Notes: a model not told the origin generated them from the letters alone. DNA of 64,000 nt from ZC4RG20 sp963782445 (GCA_963782445.1 CAWAJM010000002.1:62001-126000), one strand, 5' to 3'. Positions 46,943 to 55,588 are shown, counted from the stretch's first letter. Made by a program: numbers and translations.

Positions 46943-47103
46943 CGGCGAATTCTAGCAGGCCGCCCGAAAACTCTCCGTGCGGGCGGCCGCTCCCGAGAGG
47001 CGCCGGCGAGCGGCCCGAGCAGGGGGCCGAAATGCCAACCTGTTCTCGCTACCGAGTTTCGGGCGTGGCTTTTCGGGCTTGTTGGGGTCAACATTGCGAC
47101 CCC

Positions 47104-48591
47104 ATGGGACAAGGGATGGTCACGGCACGCGCCCTCCTGGCCGTGTGGTCGGCGGCGCTCGCCGTCGCGGCGTCGCCGGCGCGGGCCGCAAACCGGCCGG
47201 CCGGGCTCGCGGAGTCCCCCTGCCGCCTCGAGGCCGAATCGCTGCCGGCCGTGCTGGCCGAATGCAGCACGCTGTCCGTGCCCGAGAATCCGGACCGGCC
47301 GGAAGGTCCGCGCCTCCGTCTGTTCGTCGCGCGGGTGCCCGCGCTGACGGCCACGCCCAAGCCCGATCCGCTCGTGCTCATCGCGGGCGGCCCCGGCCAG
47401 TCGACGGTCGATTTCTACCTCGAGCTGCGCCAAGCCTTCGAACCGGTACGGCGGGATCGCGATATCGTGCTGCTCGATCAGCGCGGCACCGGGCGTTCCG
47501 CCGCAGGTTTCCGTTGCGATTTTCCCGCCGACATAGATCTCGACACCGCCGCGCCGGACCGCCTCGCCGCCGCGGTTCGCGATTGCCTGAGCCAGCTCAA
47601 GCACGACCCGCGCTACTTCGGCACCTCGCAGGCCGTCGCGGATCTCGACGCCCTGCGCGCGGCCCTCGGCGCGCCGAGGTGGAACGTCTACGGCGTCTCC
47701 TACGGCACGCGGGTCGCGCAGCACTACGCGCGGCGCTATCCGGGCCGCACGCGCGCCCTGATCCTCGACGGCGTCGTGCCCGCCGAGCTCGTGCTCGGCC
47801 CGTCCCTCGCGCTCGACGCCCAGCACGCGCTCTACGGCATCTTCGCTCGCTGCGCCGCGGACGCCGCCTGCGGACGCCGCTTTCCGGAGCTCGGCGCGCA
47901 TTTCGAGGCGCTGCGCAAGCGCCTTGCGGCGCGGCCGGTCGCGCTGAAGCTGCCCGATCCGCTCACGGGCAAACCCAGGGCGCAACAGTTCGGCGCGACG
48001 CAGCTCGCGGCCGCCGTGCGCCTCATGAGCTACTCGGCGCCCACGGTCGCACTGCTGCCGCTCGCGCTGGATGCAGCCTACGCGGGGCGCTACGACATGC
48101 TGGCGGGCGAGGCGCAGGTGTTGACGGGCAGCGCCGCGCAGGCCATCAACGTGCCGATGCACAACTCCGTGGTCTGCACCGAGGACGTCCCGTTCTTCCC
48201 GCCTATGCCGCCCGCGGGCACGGACGCGAGCTACCTCGGCTCGAGCATCGTCGACTCGCTGCGCGCGATCTGCAGCGTCTGGCCGCGCGGCGTCCTGGAC
48301 GAGGACTTCAAGGAGCCGGTCAAGTTTGCGGGACCGGTCCTGCTGTTGTCGGGCGAGAACGATCCCGTGACGCCGCCCAAGTACGCCGTGGAGGCCATGG
48401 CCCACGGCCTGCACGACGCCGTGCATCTCGTCGGCGCCGGCCAGGGCCACGGCATGGCGGGCATCGGCTGCGTGCCGCGGCTCATGGCCCGCTTTCTCGA
48501 GAAGGCCGATCCGGCCGCGGTCGACGGCCACTGCCTCGCGCTCGAGAAGCCGACGCCGTTCTTTCTCTCGCCCGCCGGCCCCGGGCCTTAG
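47104..48591 (+). CDS. Secreted alpha/beta hydrolase (TAP/SlpF-like peptidase family)
   Basis: The 495-residue protein starts with a signal peptide (VTARALLAVWSAALAVAASPARAA). It has the alpha/beta hydrolase fold: oxyanion region LVLIAGGPGQSTVDFY, DIVLLDQRGTGRS, nucleophile elbow YGVSYGTRVAQHYAR (Ser near 202), an acid in LLLSGENDPVTPP near 425, and a catalytic His in GAGQGHGMAG near 455. The C-terminal cysteines (CVPRLM, CLALE) and a TAP-like lid suggest a periplasmic or secreted proline/tripeptidyl-type aminopeptidase. The start at ATG 47104 is preferred over 47116, which has no room for a ribosome-binding site. Confidence 0.88.
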   Translation: MGQGMVTARALLAVWSAALAVAASPARAANRPAGLAESPCRLEAESLPAVLAECSTLSVPENPDRPEGPRLRLFVARVPALTATPKPDPLVLIAGGPGQSTVDFYLELRQAFEPVRRDRDIVLLDQRGTGRSAAGFRCDFPADIDLDTAAPDRLAAAVRDCLSQLKHDPRYFGTSQAVADLDALRAALGAPRWNVYGVSYGTRVAQHYARRYPGRTRALILDGVVPAELVLGPSLALDAQHALYGIFARCAADAACGRRFPELGAHFEALRKRLAARPVALKLPDPLTGKPRAQQFGATQLAAAVRLMSYSAPTVALLPLALDAAYAGRYDMLAGEAQVLTGSAAQAINVPMHNSVVCTEDVPFFPPMPPAGTDASYLGSSIVDSLRAICSVWPRGVLDEDFKEPVKFAGPVLLLSGENDPVTPPKYAVEAMAHGLHDAVHLVGAGQGHGMAGIGCVPRLMARFLEKADPAAVDGHCLALEKPTPFFLSPAGPGP

Positions 48592-48595
48592 CCGC

Positions 48596-49363
48596 ATGCT
48601 CGAAGTCGACGGCCTGATCAAGACTTTCGGCGCCGTGCGGGCGCTCGACGGCGTCTCGTTCGCAGCCGGCGACGGCCGCATCACGGGGCTGCTCGGGCCG
48701 AACGGCGCGGGCAAATCGACCTGCCTGCGCATCCTCTCGACCGTGCTCGTGCCGGATGCCGGGCGCGCGAGGATCGGGGGCACCAACGTCGTCGCGGAAC
48801 CGCTTGCGGCGCGCCGCAAGCTCGGCGTCCTCCCGCACGCGGCCGGTCTTTATCCGCAGCTCACGGCGCGTGAGAACATCACGTACTACGGGCGGCTGCA
48901 CGGTCTTCGCGGCCGCGCACTGCGCGCCCGCATCGCCGAGCTGGTTGAACGTCTCGGGCTCGAGAGCATCGCCGATCGTCGCGCCGGAGGCTTCTCGCAG
49001 GGCGAGCGCACGCGCGTCGCACTCGCGCGCGCCCTCGTGCACGGGCCGCGGCATCTGCTGCTCGACGAGCCGACGAGCGGTCTCGACGTCATGGCCGCGC
49101 GGGAGCTGCGCGAGTGGCTCAGGGAACTGCGCGCGGACGGCTGTTGCGTGCTGCTGTCGAGCCACGTCATGGAAGAGGTCGCCGCGCTCGTGGACGATCT
49201 CGTCATCGTGGCGCACGGCCGCGTCGCGGCCGCGGGCACGCCCGCCGAGCTCGCCGAGCGCTATCCCGAGCGCAACCTCGAAGAGATCTTCGTCGCGGCC
49301 GTCTACGCGGCCGCGCCCGAGCCCATGCCACTTGCGCTCGGCGCGGACGGAAGCGGGCCATGA
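48596..49363 (+). CDS. ABC transporter ATP-binding protein (NatA-like)
   Basis: The 255-residue ATPase has Walker A LLGPNGAGKST near residue 37, the signature FSQGERTRVALARALV near 135 (SQGE in place of the more usual SGGQ), Walker B HLLLDEPTSGLD, and the switch His in LLSSHVMEEV. It has the DrrA/NatA exporter type layout and pairs with the permease, which starts at 49360 with an ATGA overlap. NatAB-type pumps export sodium or drugs; the substrate here is not known. It begins 5 bases after the hydrolase stop, so all three may be one operon. Confidence 0.92.
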   Translation: MLEVDGLIKTFGAVRALDGVSFAAGDGRITGLLGPNGAGKSTCLRILSTVLVPDAGRARIGGTNVVAEPLAARRKLGVLPHAAGLYPQLTARENITYYGRLHGLRGRALRARIAELVERLGLESIADRRAGGFSQGERTRVALARALVHGPRHLLLDEPTSGLDVMAARELREWLRELRADGCCVLLSSHVMEEVAALVDDLVIVAHGRVAAAGTPAELAERYPERNLEEIFVAAVYAAAPEPMPLALGADGSGP

Positions 49364-50544
49364 GCGCCGCCGGCATCGTCTGCCGCAAGGAGATCGCGGA
49401 CAACGCGCGCGATCGGCGGACGCTGTTCTCGGCCTTCGTCTTCGGCCCGCTGTTCGGTCCCGTGCTGTTCGCCGTGCTCGTGAATCTCGTCGTCTCGCAG
49501 GCGGTATCGTCGGGAGACCGGCGCGTCGCCGTACCGATCGTCGGCGCGGCGCAGGCGCCCAACCTCATCGCTTTCCTGGCTGCCCGCGGCATCGATGCGG
49601 AGCCCCCCGGCGCGGTTCGCGGGCTCGACGATGCCGTCGCGGCCGTCAAGCACGGCGGACGCGAGATGGTCCTGCTGCTCGATCCCGATTTCGCCACGCG
49701 ATTCGCCGCGAGGGGCACCGGTCGCGTGGAGCTCGTATTCGATCGCTCCGATTCGCATGCGGCGAGCCGCATCGCGCGCGTCCGCAATGCGATCGAGGCC
49801 TATTCGCGCCAGCTCGGAACGTTGAAGCTGCTCGCCCGCGGCATTCACCCGGACGCACTGACGCCGCTGCGCCTCGACGCGCTCGACGTTTCGACGGCCG
49901 CCGGCCGCTCGATCGTGCTGCTCGGCATGCTGACCTACTTCCTGCTGCTCGCGACGTTCATGGGCGGCTTCTACCTCGCGATCGACAGCACCGCCGGCGA
50001 GCGCGAGCGCCGCTCGCTCGAGCCCCTGCTGACGCTGCCCGTTTCGCGCACGAGCCTGTTGCTCGGCAAGATGGCGGCCGCAACGTGCTACATGTGGTTG
50101 AGTCTCGCGCTGACGCTCGTGGGCTTCACGGTCGCGCTGCACTTCCTGCCGCTGGAGCGGCTCGGCATGAGCTCCGGCTTCGGGCCGCGCGCTGCGCTCG
50201 AGGCGTTCGCGATCATCGCGCCGTTCGGGCCGCTCGGCGCCGCGCTCATGACGCTCGTCGCATCGTTCACCAAAAGCTACAAGGAAGCGCAAACCTATCT
50301 CACCCTCGTGCTCCTCGTACCCACGCTGCCGCTGATCTTCGCGACGATGCTCAACGTCGCGCCCGGTGCCGGGCTCATGTGGATTCCGAGTCTGAGCCAG
50401 CATCTGCTCGTGACGGCGCTCATCAAGCAGCAACCCGTTGCCCCCGCCTTTTACGCCGAATCGGCGATCTGCACGCTGGTCGTAGGAGCGCTGCTGGCCG
50501 TCGCCGCGACGCGGCTGTATCAGCGCGAACGCCTGCTCGGCTAA
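49360..50544 (+). CDS. ABC-2 type transporter permease (NatB-like)
   Basis: The 394-residue membrane protein has one N-terminal helix (FGPLFGPVLFAVLVNLVVSQ), a large extracytoplasmic domain (about 50-180), then five helices from about residue 184 (IVLLGMLTYFLLLATFMGGF, AATCYMWLSLALTLVGFTVA, IIAPFGPLGAALMTLVASF, LTLVLLVPTLPLIFATML, ICTLVVGALLAVAATRLY). The ERERRSLEPLLTLPVSRTSLLLGK segment is the conserved ABC-2 coupling region. NatB-type topology; it works with the upstream ATPase. Confidence 0.9.
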   Translation: MSAAGIVCRKEIADNARDRRTLFSAFVFGPLFGPVLFAVLVNLVVSQAVSSGDRRVAVPIVGAAQAPNLIAFLAARGIDAEPPGAVRGLDDAVAAVKHGGREMVLLLDPDFATRFAARGTGRVELVFDRSDSHAASRIARVRNAIEAYSRQLGTLKLLARGIHPDALTPLRLDALDVSTAAGRSIVLLGMLTYFLLLATFMGGFYLAIDSTAGERERRSLEPLLTLPVSRTSLLLGKMAAATCYMWLSLALTLVGFTVALHFLPLERLGMSSGFGPRAALEAFAIIAPFGPLGAALMTLVASFTKSYKEAQTYLTLVLLVPTLPLIFATMLNVAPGAGLMWIPSLSQHLLVTALIKQQPVAPAFYAESAICTLVVGALLAVAATRLYQRERLLG

Positions 50545-50701
50545 GAGGCTCAGGCAGGCCGCGAATCCGTCCGGCCCGCGCCGAATTCCGGCTCCCGGGG
50601 CGGATTGGGAACCCGATCACGCCGGGGCCGACGCCGCAGTGGCAGGCTTTGCGGCTCGAGGCGCGCGCTGCCGCGGCGCCGATGGTCTGAGTGGAAGCGT
50701 C

Positions 50702-51280
50702 ATGACTCGCCCGCATCTTGAGCCGCCCAGGGCGTACCCGGTCGCGCGCGACCCGTTGACGGGCGCGCTCTCGCGGCCGTTCTTCTTCCGGATGCTCGAG
50801 CGCGAGGTGCTCGAGGCCGAGGCAACGGGTCGCGCGTTCGCACTCTGCCTCGTCGACTTCGACGAGCTCTGCAAGATCAACGCGGCGGCGGGTTTTCGGA
50901 CCGGGGACGCCGTCCTCGCGGGCGCGGCCGGCGCCGCACGCGAACAGCTCGGCGAGACGCAGTGGCGCGCGGTCCCGGGCGTCGTCGCGCGCTACGACGG
51001 CGACGCGCTGCTCGTGCTGCTGCGTTGCGCGCGGCGCGACGCCGTGCTCGCGTTCGCCACCGGGCTCCAGCAGCGCATCGGCGCGTTGCGGTGGGGCGGA
51101 CCGCCCGCGAGCGTCTCCGCCGCGGTCGTGGTGTATGAGTTCGGCGACTCGGCCGACGCGCTGCTCGCGCGGACCGAGCGCACACTGTACGTCGCGAAGC
51201 AGTTCGGGCCGGGGCACGTCGAAGCGGCGCCGGCCGGCGGCTGGGAGCGGGCCGCTAAGGCGCTCGCCGCGGGGGGCTAG
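50702..51280 (+). CDS. Degenerate GGDEF domain protein
   Basis: The 192-residue protein from ATG 50702 (GGAAG upstream) is a single GGDEF-like domain: DPLTGALSRPFFFRMLEREV at about 18-37, LCLVDFDELCKINAAAGFRTGD, and the active-loop position reading RYDGDALLVLL instead of RYGGDEFAVLL. The catalytic Glu is replaced by Ala and the first Gly by Asp, so diguanylate cyclase activity is not expected. No sensor domain, membrane segment or inhibitory RxxD site is visible. It could bind GTP or c-di-GMP as a receptor, or be decaying. Confidence 0.82.
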   Translation: MTRPHLEPPRAYPVARDPLTGALSRPFFFRMLEREVLEAEATGRAFALCLVDFDELCKINAAAGFRTGDAVLAGAAGAAREQLGETQWRAVPGVVARYDGDALLVLLRCARRDAVLAFATGLQQRIGALRWGGPPASVSAAVVVYEFGDSADALLARTERTLYVAKQFGPGHVEAAPAGGWERAAKALAAGG

Positions 51281-51320
51281 GATGTGCGGACGCGCCGCCG
51301 ATCGGAAGCGGATCAGCCGT

Positions 51321-51802
51321 TCACGCTGCGGAGCAGCTGGACGGCATCGTCGCCCCGGGCGTGCTCAACGGGTTGCCGTAGAAATACTTACGGAGCTTGC
51401 GCACATACACGCTGCTCGCGTCGATCGATCGCGGCTTGAAAACGTGCGTAGCGACGATGCCCGTTACGACGACATTGTCGCCCTTCTGTAGCCGGTAACC
51501 CGAGGCGGTGCGGCCACGCGTTTGGATCTGAACCTCGATCGTGCCCCTGCCGTAATCGAGTCCGAAACGGCGGCGGCCGACGGAGGTCACCGCTCCCGAG
51601 AGCACGATCCAGGTGTCCGCCGCGCGCGCGTACGGGTCGGGGGTCACGTACTGGTCTTCTTTCACGCCAGTCGGCTTCGGGCTGTCGGCGCGGGCCGCTG
51701 GGCGAGGACGGGCAGTGTCCACGCGAGCGTAACGGTCAGCACGAACGGCGCCGAGTAACCCGGGCGGTCGATGCGGCGGCCGGTACGACTCACGGTCTGC
51801 AT
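51321..51802 (-). CDS. Small secreted OB-fold-like protein, probably frameshifted as read
   Basis: The mature domain, residues about 55-160, reads WIVLSGAVTSVGRRRFGLDY, GTIEVQIQTR, GDNVVVTGIVATHVF, and IDASSVYVRKLRKYFYG. The repeated strands resemble bacterial OB-fold (BOF-like) periplasmic proteins. No sensible start is in that frame. In another frame, ATG 51802, preceded by a perfect GGAGG, encodes a signal peptide (FVLTVTLAWTLPVLAQ) that stops after 45 codons. A one-base loss at about 51686-51700 would join the two into a 160-residue secreted protein. The frame-joining is an inference; function unknown. Confidence 0.65.
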
Positions 51803-51915
51803 CACATCCTCCTTGCACGAGCAGCTTACCCGTCAGGCCGCAAACGCCGTGCCAGCGCCGGCGCGAGACACGTCGACCGAGCCCGCGCACGGCGGCTGGA
51901 TGCGGCCGAGGCCGG

Positions 51916-53259
51916 CTACTTGCCGATGCAGAAACTCGAAAAGATGCGGCCGAGCAGGTCGTCGCTCGTGAACTCCCCCGTGAGCTCGCCCAATGCTCGC
52001 TGTGCCCCGCGCAGCTCTTCGGCCGCGAGCTCTAGCGCCTCGCCGAGCATCGGCTGCGCGCGCTGCAGGCAGACCTGGGCCCGCGCGAGCCCCTCGAGAT
52101 GCCGGCGCCGAGCGCTGAAGCTTCCGCCCGCCTCCGGTGGCGGGCCGCCGAGCGAGGTCAGGTGCGCAGTCAGGGCGTCGAGGCCGGCGCCGGTCAGGGC
52201 CGACAGGCGCAGCACGGGGACCTGCCCCTGGGCCCCAAGGCCCGGCGGCACGCCGATCAGATCGATCTTGTTTAGGAGGACGCTGAAGGGCAGGCCGCCC
52301 GCGGCCGCGTGCGCGGCCGCGACGGCGGGCTCGGCGCCTTCTCTGGCGTCCGCGACCCAGAGCACGTGGTCGGCCCGCTCGAGCTCGTGCCGCGCTCGCC
52401 GCAAGCCTTCGACCTCGACCGGATCGTCGCTCGCGCGGAGGCCGGCCGTGTCGACGAGCGTGATCGGGATCCCGGCGAGCTGGAGCTGCTCCCGGAGCAC
52501 GTCGCGCGTCGTGCCCGCGACCGGCGTGACGATGGCGGCATCGTGCCCCGCGAGCCGGTTCAGCAGGCTGGACTTGCCGGCATTCGGGGCGCCCGCGATC
52601 ACGAGACTCTGGCCGTCGTAGAGCCTGCGTCCCTGGGCGGCTTCGCGCAGCAGCTCAGCGACGCGCCCGCGCAGCCGCGCGCCGCGCAGCTCGAGATCCG
52701 CGGCCGCCTGCCGATCGATCTCCTCGTCCGGGAAGTCGAGCCAAGCCTCGACCTGAACGCGCAAGTCCGTGAGCTCGGCCTGCAGCGCGTCTACGCTCGC
52801 CGAGAAACGGCCGCTCAGCGAGCGCAGCGCGGCGCTCGCGGCGTGGCGCGTCCCGCTTTCGATGAGGTCGGCCACGGCCTCGGCCTGAGCCAGGTCGAGC
52901 TTGTCGTTGAGAAAGGCGCGCAGGGTGAACTCGCCGGGCTCGGCGGCACGCGCGCCGCAGGCGAAAAGCGTCTCGAGCAGCCAATCGGCGAGGATGGGGC
53001 CCCCGTGACCTTGAAGCTCGACAACGTCCTCGCCGGTATACGACTGCGGCGCCGGGAAATACAGCAGGAGCCCTTGGTCGATGCGCGGGCCGCCCGGCAC
53101 GCCGAAGTCGCAGAACTCCGCGTAGCGCGGTCGCGGGTCGACGCCCGTGACACGGCGCGCAATGGCGCGGGCATCCGGGCCCGAGAGCCTCACGATCGCG
53201 ACGGCCCCGATACCGGGGGCTGTCGCGAGCGCCGCGATCGTGTCGCCGCGCGTCGTCAG
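51916..53259 (-). CDS. mnmE: tRNA uridine-5-carboxymethylaminomethyl(34) synthesis GTPase MnmE
   Basis: MnmE is the GTPase partner of MnmG in tRNA wobble modification. From CTG 53259 the product has 447 residues starting (M)TTRGDTIAALATAPG, which matches the family N-terminus; E. coli MnmE has about 454. Motifs: IVRLSGPDARAIA, VELQGHGGPILADWLLE, G1 IAGAPNAGKSSLLN near 223, G2 TPVAGTTRD, G3 DTAG, G4 NKID, and the C-terminal SSFCIGK with the catalytic cysteine. The only standard in-frame start before the conserved part is GTG 53304, inside yidC. The CTG overlaps the yidC stop as CTGA, as in rnpA. Confidence 0.95.
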   Translation of the reverse strand: MTTRGDTIAALATAPGIGAVAIVRLSGPDARAIARRVTGVDPRPRYAEFCDFGVPGGPRIDQGLLLYFPAPQSYTGEDVVELQGHGGPILADWLLETLFACGARAAEPGEFTLRAFLNDKLDLAQAEAVADLIESGTRHAASAALRSLSGRFSASVDALQAELTDLRVQVEAWLDFPDEEIDRQAAADLELRGARLRGRVAELLREAAQGRRLYDGQSLVIAGAPNAGKSSLLNRLAGHDAAIVTPVAGTTRDVLREQLQLAGIPITLVDTAGLRASDDPVEVEGLRRARHELERADHVLWVADAREGAEPAVAAAHAAAGGLPFSVLLNKIDLIGVPPGLGAQGQVPVLRLSALTGAGLDALTAHLTSLGGPPPEAGGSFSARRRHLEGLARAQVCLQRAQPMLGEALELAAEELRGAQRALGELTGEFTSDDLLGRIFSSFCIGK

Positions 53260-54956
53260 GTCGCGGTTGCGGTCTCCGCCGCGACGATCTTGTTGATGCG
53301 CCACTGCTGCAGGATCCCGAGAGTCGTGTTGGTCAGGTAGTACAGCACGAGTCCCGAAGGAAAGAACGCGAAGAACACGGCGAAGGCGATCGGCATGAAC
53401 TGCATCATGCGCGCCTGCATCGGGTCCGGCGGGGGTGGATTCAGGCGCGACTGCACGAACATCACGATGCCGTTCAGTATCGGCAGCACGAAGTACGGGT
53501 CGCGGGCGGAGAGATCGTTTATCCACAGCATGAACGGCGCCTGGCGCATCTCGACGCTCTCGATGAGCACCCAGTAGAACGCGAAAAAGAACGGCATCTG
53601 GATGATCATCGGCAAACAGCCGGCGGCCGGATTGACCTTCTCCTTTCGATACAGCTCCATCATGGCCTGGCTCTGGGCCTGGCGATCGTCCTTGAAGCGT
53701 TCCTGGACAGCCTTGATGCGCGGGGCGAGGCGCCGCATCTTCGCCATGGACCGGCCGCTCGTCTCCGTGAGCTTGTAGAAAACGAGCTTGATGAACATCG
53801 TGACGAGGATGATGGCCCAGCCCCAATTCCCCGTAACGCGCTCGACATGCGCCAACAGCCAGAACAGCGGACGGGCCAGCACGCCGAGCACGCCGTAGTC
53901 GACCGTGAGCTGCAGGTTTGGGGCCGTGGCGGCCAGCTGATTCTGCAGCTTGGGCCCGATGAACAGCGTGTACGGAAAGCTTTGTTGCTGACCCGGACCG
54001 ACGGTCGTGACGGGCGTGCGTGCCCCGACCGCCCAGTCCTCGCCCATGGCCGTCGCCTCGTAGCGAATGTTCTCGGTCAACGGCGGCACGACGGCCGCGA
54101 CGAAGTGGTGCTCGATACCGGCGAACCAGCCGCCGCGGAGCGTTTCGGATACGGGCGTTTTCTGAAGTTCGTCGAGCTTGAGCTTCTTGTAGTGATCGCC
54201 GTTGTAGAGCACGGCGCCGCGGTAGGAGTATGTGTCGATATTGCCGATGTGCCGTTTGACCTTGCTGTGCCGGCGAACCATCTGCGCGTAGGCCGTCACC
54301 TGCCACGGTTTCCCGCTGTCGTTGTCGAGCTTCATGTCGAGACCGATGGCATAGGAGCCGCGCGTGAAGGTGTAGACCTTGGACGCGCCTACGCCCGAGT
54401 CGCCGCCGATCCAGTCGAGGCGAACGACGAGCTTGTCTTGGCCGGGGGCCAACGTGTATTCCTTCGCCGAGGCGCGATAGTTGGCGCCGTCGTCGGGCTC
54501 GGCGGAATCGCCCGTGCGCTCGAGGCCGCTTTGCAGGGCCCAGAGGTCGTCGGGTTTGTAGTCGAGCAATCTAACCGGAATGTCGGGCTGGTTCTTGTGG
54601 ACGGGATAGGCGGGGAGATTCACGCGGACGATGTTGCCGCCGTGCGTATCGATGAGGACGTCGAGCACGTCCGTGCGGACGCGGATTGGAGCCGTCGGCG
54701 TACGCGGCACGGCGAACGGCGCCACGGCGTTGGGGTTGGAGGACGGTGCCTCGGCCGGCGGCGCGGCTGCTTGCTGGCCGGCAGCCGGCGCCCCCTGCGG
54801 CGCGGCGTTTTGCGGCGCCTGCTGCGGAGCTTGTTGAGGTGCGGACGCAGACGGCGCGGCCGGCGCCGGCGGACGGTGGTCCTGCGTGTAGGCGGTGTAG
54901 TTCAGCCATAGGAAGACGGCGAGGCCGAACCATAGAACGAGGCGTAAATTATCCAT
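53256..54956 (-). CDS. yidC: Membrane protein insertase YidC
   Basis: The 566-residue insertase has an N-terminal membrane anchor (LRLVLWFGLAVFLWLNYTAY), a Pro/Ala/Gln-rich linker, a large periplasmic beta domain (about 90-360) and the conserved core from about 365. Core motifs are GNWGWAIILVTMFIKLVFY, the cytoplasmic hairpin MAKMRRLAPRIKAVQERFKD, then KVNPAAGCLPMIIQMPFFFA and SGLVLYYLTNTTLGILQQW. The long form with a periplasmic domain is typical of Gram-negatives. Its ATG overlaps the rnpA stop by 8 bases; no yidD gene is present between them. Confidence 0.97.
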   Translation of the reverse strand: MDNLRLVLWFGLAVFLWLNYTAYTQDHRPPAPAAPSASAPQQAPQQAPQNAAPQGAPAAGQQAAAPPAEAPSSNPNAVAPFAVPRTPTAPIRVRTDVLDVLIDTHGGNIVRVNLPAYPVHKNQPDIPVRLLDYKPDDLWALQSGLERTGDSAEPDDGANYRASAKEYTLAPGQDKLVVRLDWIGGDSGVGASKVYTFTRGSYAIGLDMKLDNDSGKPWQVTAYAQMVRRHSKVKRHIGNIDTYSYRGAVLYNGDHYKKLKLDELQKTPVSETLRGGWFAGIEHHFVAAVVPPLTENIRYEATAMGEDWAVGARTPVTTVGPGQQQSFPYTLFIGPKLQNQLAATAPNLQLTVDYGVLGVLARPLFWLLAHVERVTGNWGWAIILVTMFIKLVFYKLTETSGRSMAKMRRLAPRIKAVQERFKDDRQAQSQAMMELYRKEKVNPAAGCLPMIIQMPFFFAFYWVLIESVEMRQAPFMLWINDLSARDPYFVLPILNGIVMFVQSRLNPPPPDPMQARMMQFMPIAFAVFFAFFPSGLVLYYLTNTTLGILQQWRINKIVAAETATAT

Positions 54957-55341
54957 TGCGTTGCGATTCCAGGCGGCGGCCGAGTCTACGAAAGTGCCCA
55001 TCGAGGCTGCGCCGGAGCTCGGCAGGAACCGCCGCGGCGGCACCCGGACGCGCGAGGACCACGAAGTCGGCGTGCGACAGGCTTTGCTGCCGGAAGGACT
55101 CTCGGGCAATCCGCTTGAGCCTGTTTCTGTCCACGGCGCGTTTGGCTGCTTTGCGGGATATCGCTAATCCTAACCGAGCGAAGGCAAGATCGTTGGTACG
55201 TCCTAGTACCGTGAAGAAACGGTCGGAGGAGCGAGCCGGGTCGGCAAAGACGCGACTGAAGTCGCGGGAGGTCCGCAGGCGCTTGTCGGGGCCGAAGCGT
55301 GCGGCCGACCCGGCGGATCGTCCCGGATCGAGCGCGTTCAG
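54949..55341 (-). CDS. rnpA: Ribonuclease P protein component, apparent CTG start
   Basis: RnpA assists the catalytic RNA in maturing tRNA 5' ends. The full frame gives 130 residues: an N-terminal ARFGPDKRLRTSRDFSRVF, strand FFTVLGRTNDLAFARLGLAI, the RNR motif SRKAAKRAVDRNRLKRIARE near residue 75, then FRQQSLSHADFVVLARPGA. Standard starts would yield only the last 61 residues (GTG 55134), losing half the fold. In this frame no ATG, GTG or TTG exists between the upstream stop and GTG 55134, so CTG 55341 is the best start. It overlaps the rpmH stop as CTGA, suggesting coupled translation. Confidence 0.92.
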   Translation of the reverse strand: MNALDPGRSAGSAARFGPDKRLRTSRDFSRVFADPARSSDRFFTVLGRTNDLAFARLGLAISRKAAKRAVDRNRLKRIARESFRQQSLSHADFVVLARPGAAAAVPAELRRSLDGHFRRLGRRLESQRNG

Positions 55342-55472
55342 GGCGTCAGACGGGAGCGCCCCTTGGCCCGGCGCCGCTTGAGCACGTCACGTCCCCCGCG
55401 TGTCGCCATGCGGGCGCGAAAGCCATGATTGCGCTTGCGGCGCAGGTTGCTGGGCTGAAAGGTTCTTTTCAT
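55338..55472 (-). CDS. rpmH: 50S ribosomal protein L34
   Basis: The gene encodes 44 residues, the standard L34 length: MKRTFQPSNLRRKRNHGFRA, then RMATRGGRDVLKRRRAKGRS and RLTP. It is the first gene of the leftward operon and lies 200 bases from dnaA. AAGG precedes the ATG at about 9 bases. It is too short to appear in simple reading-frame lists. Confidence 0.97.
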   Translation of the reverse strand: MKRTFQPSNLRRKRNHGFRARMATRGGRDVLKRRRAKGRSRLTP

Positions 55473-55588
55473 GGCCGGACCTTGGCGTTCAAAAGCTCTG
55501 GCAAAACAAGGGGATAGAGGGTCATAGGAAACGCGAAACTCTACGCGGCGGAAATCGCGCTGTCAAGCCCGTATGCGCGCCGAGCGGC

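Noticed and set aside
53260..53304. GTG 53304 as the mnmE start
   Set aside because: It would add 15 polar residues (AHQQDRRGGDRNRD) from inside yidC that do not resemble MnmE; CTG 53259 fits better, though this stays open.
51916..54306. A 796-residue fusion of a YidC-like segment with MnmE
   Set aside because: The first half is yidC read in the wrong frame. The two real genes overlap by 4 bases in different frames, so the apparent fusion is an accident of having no stop.
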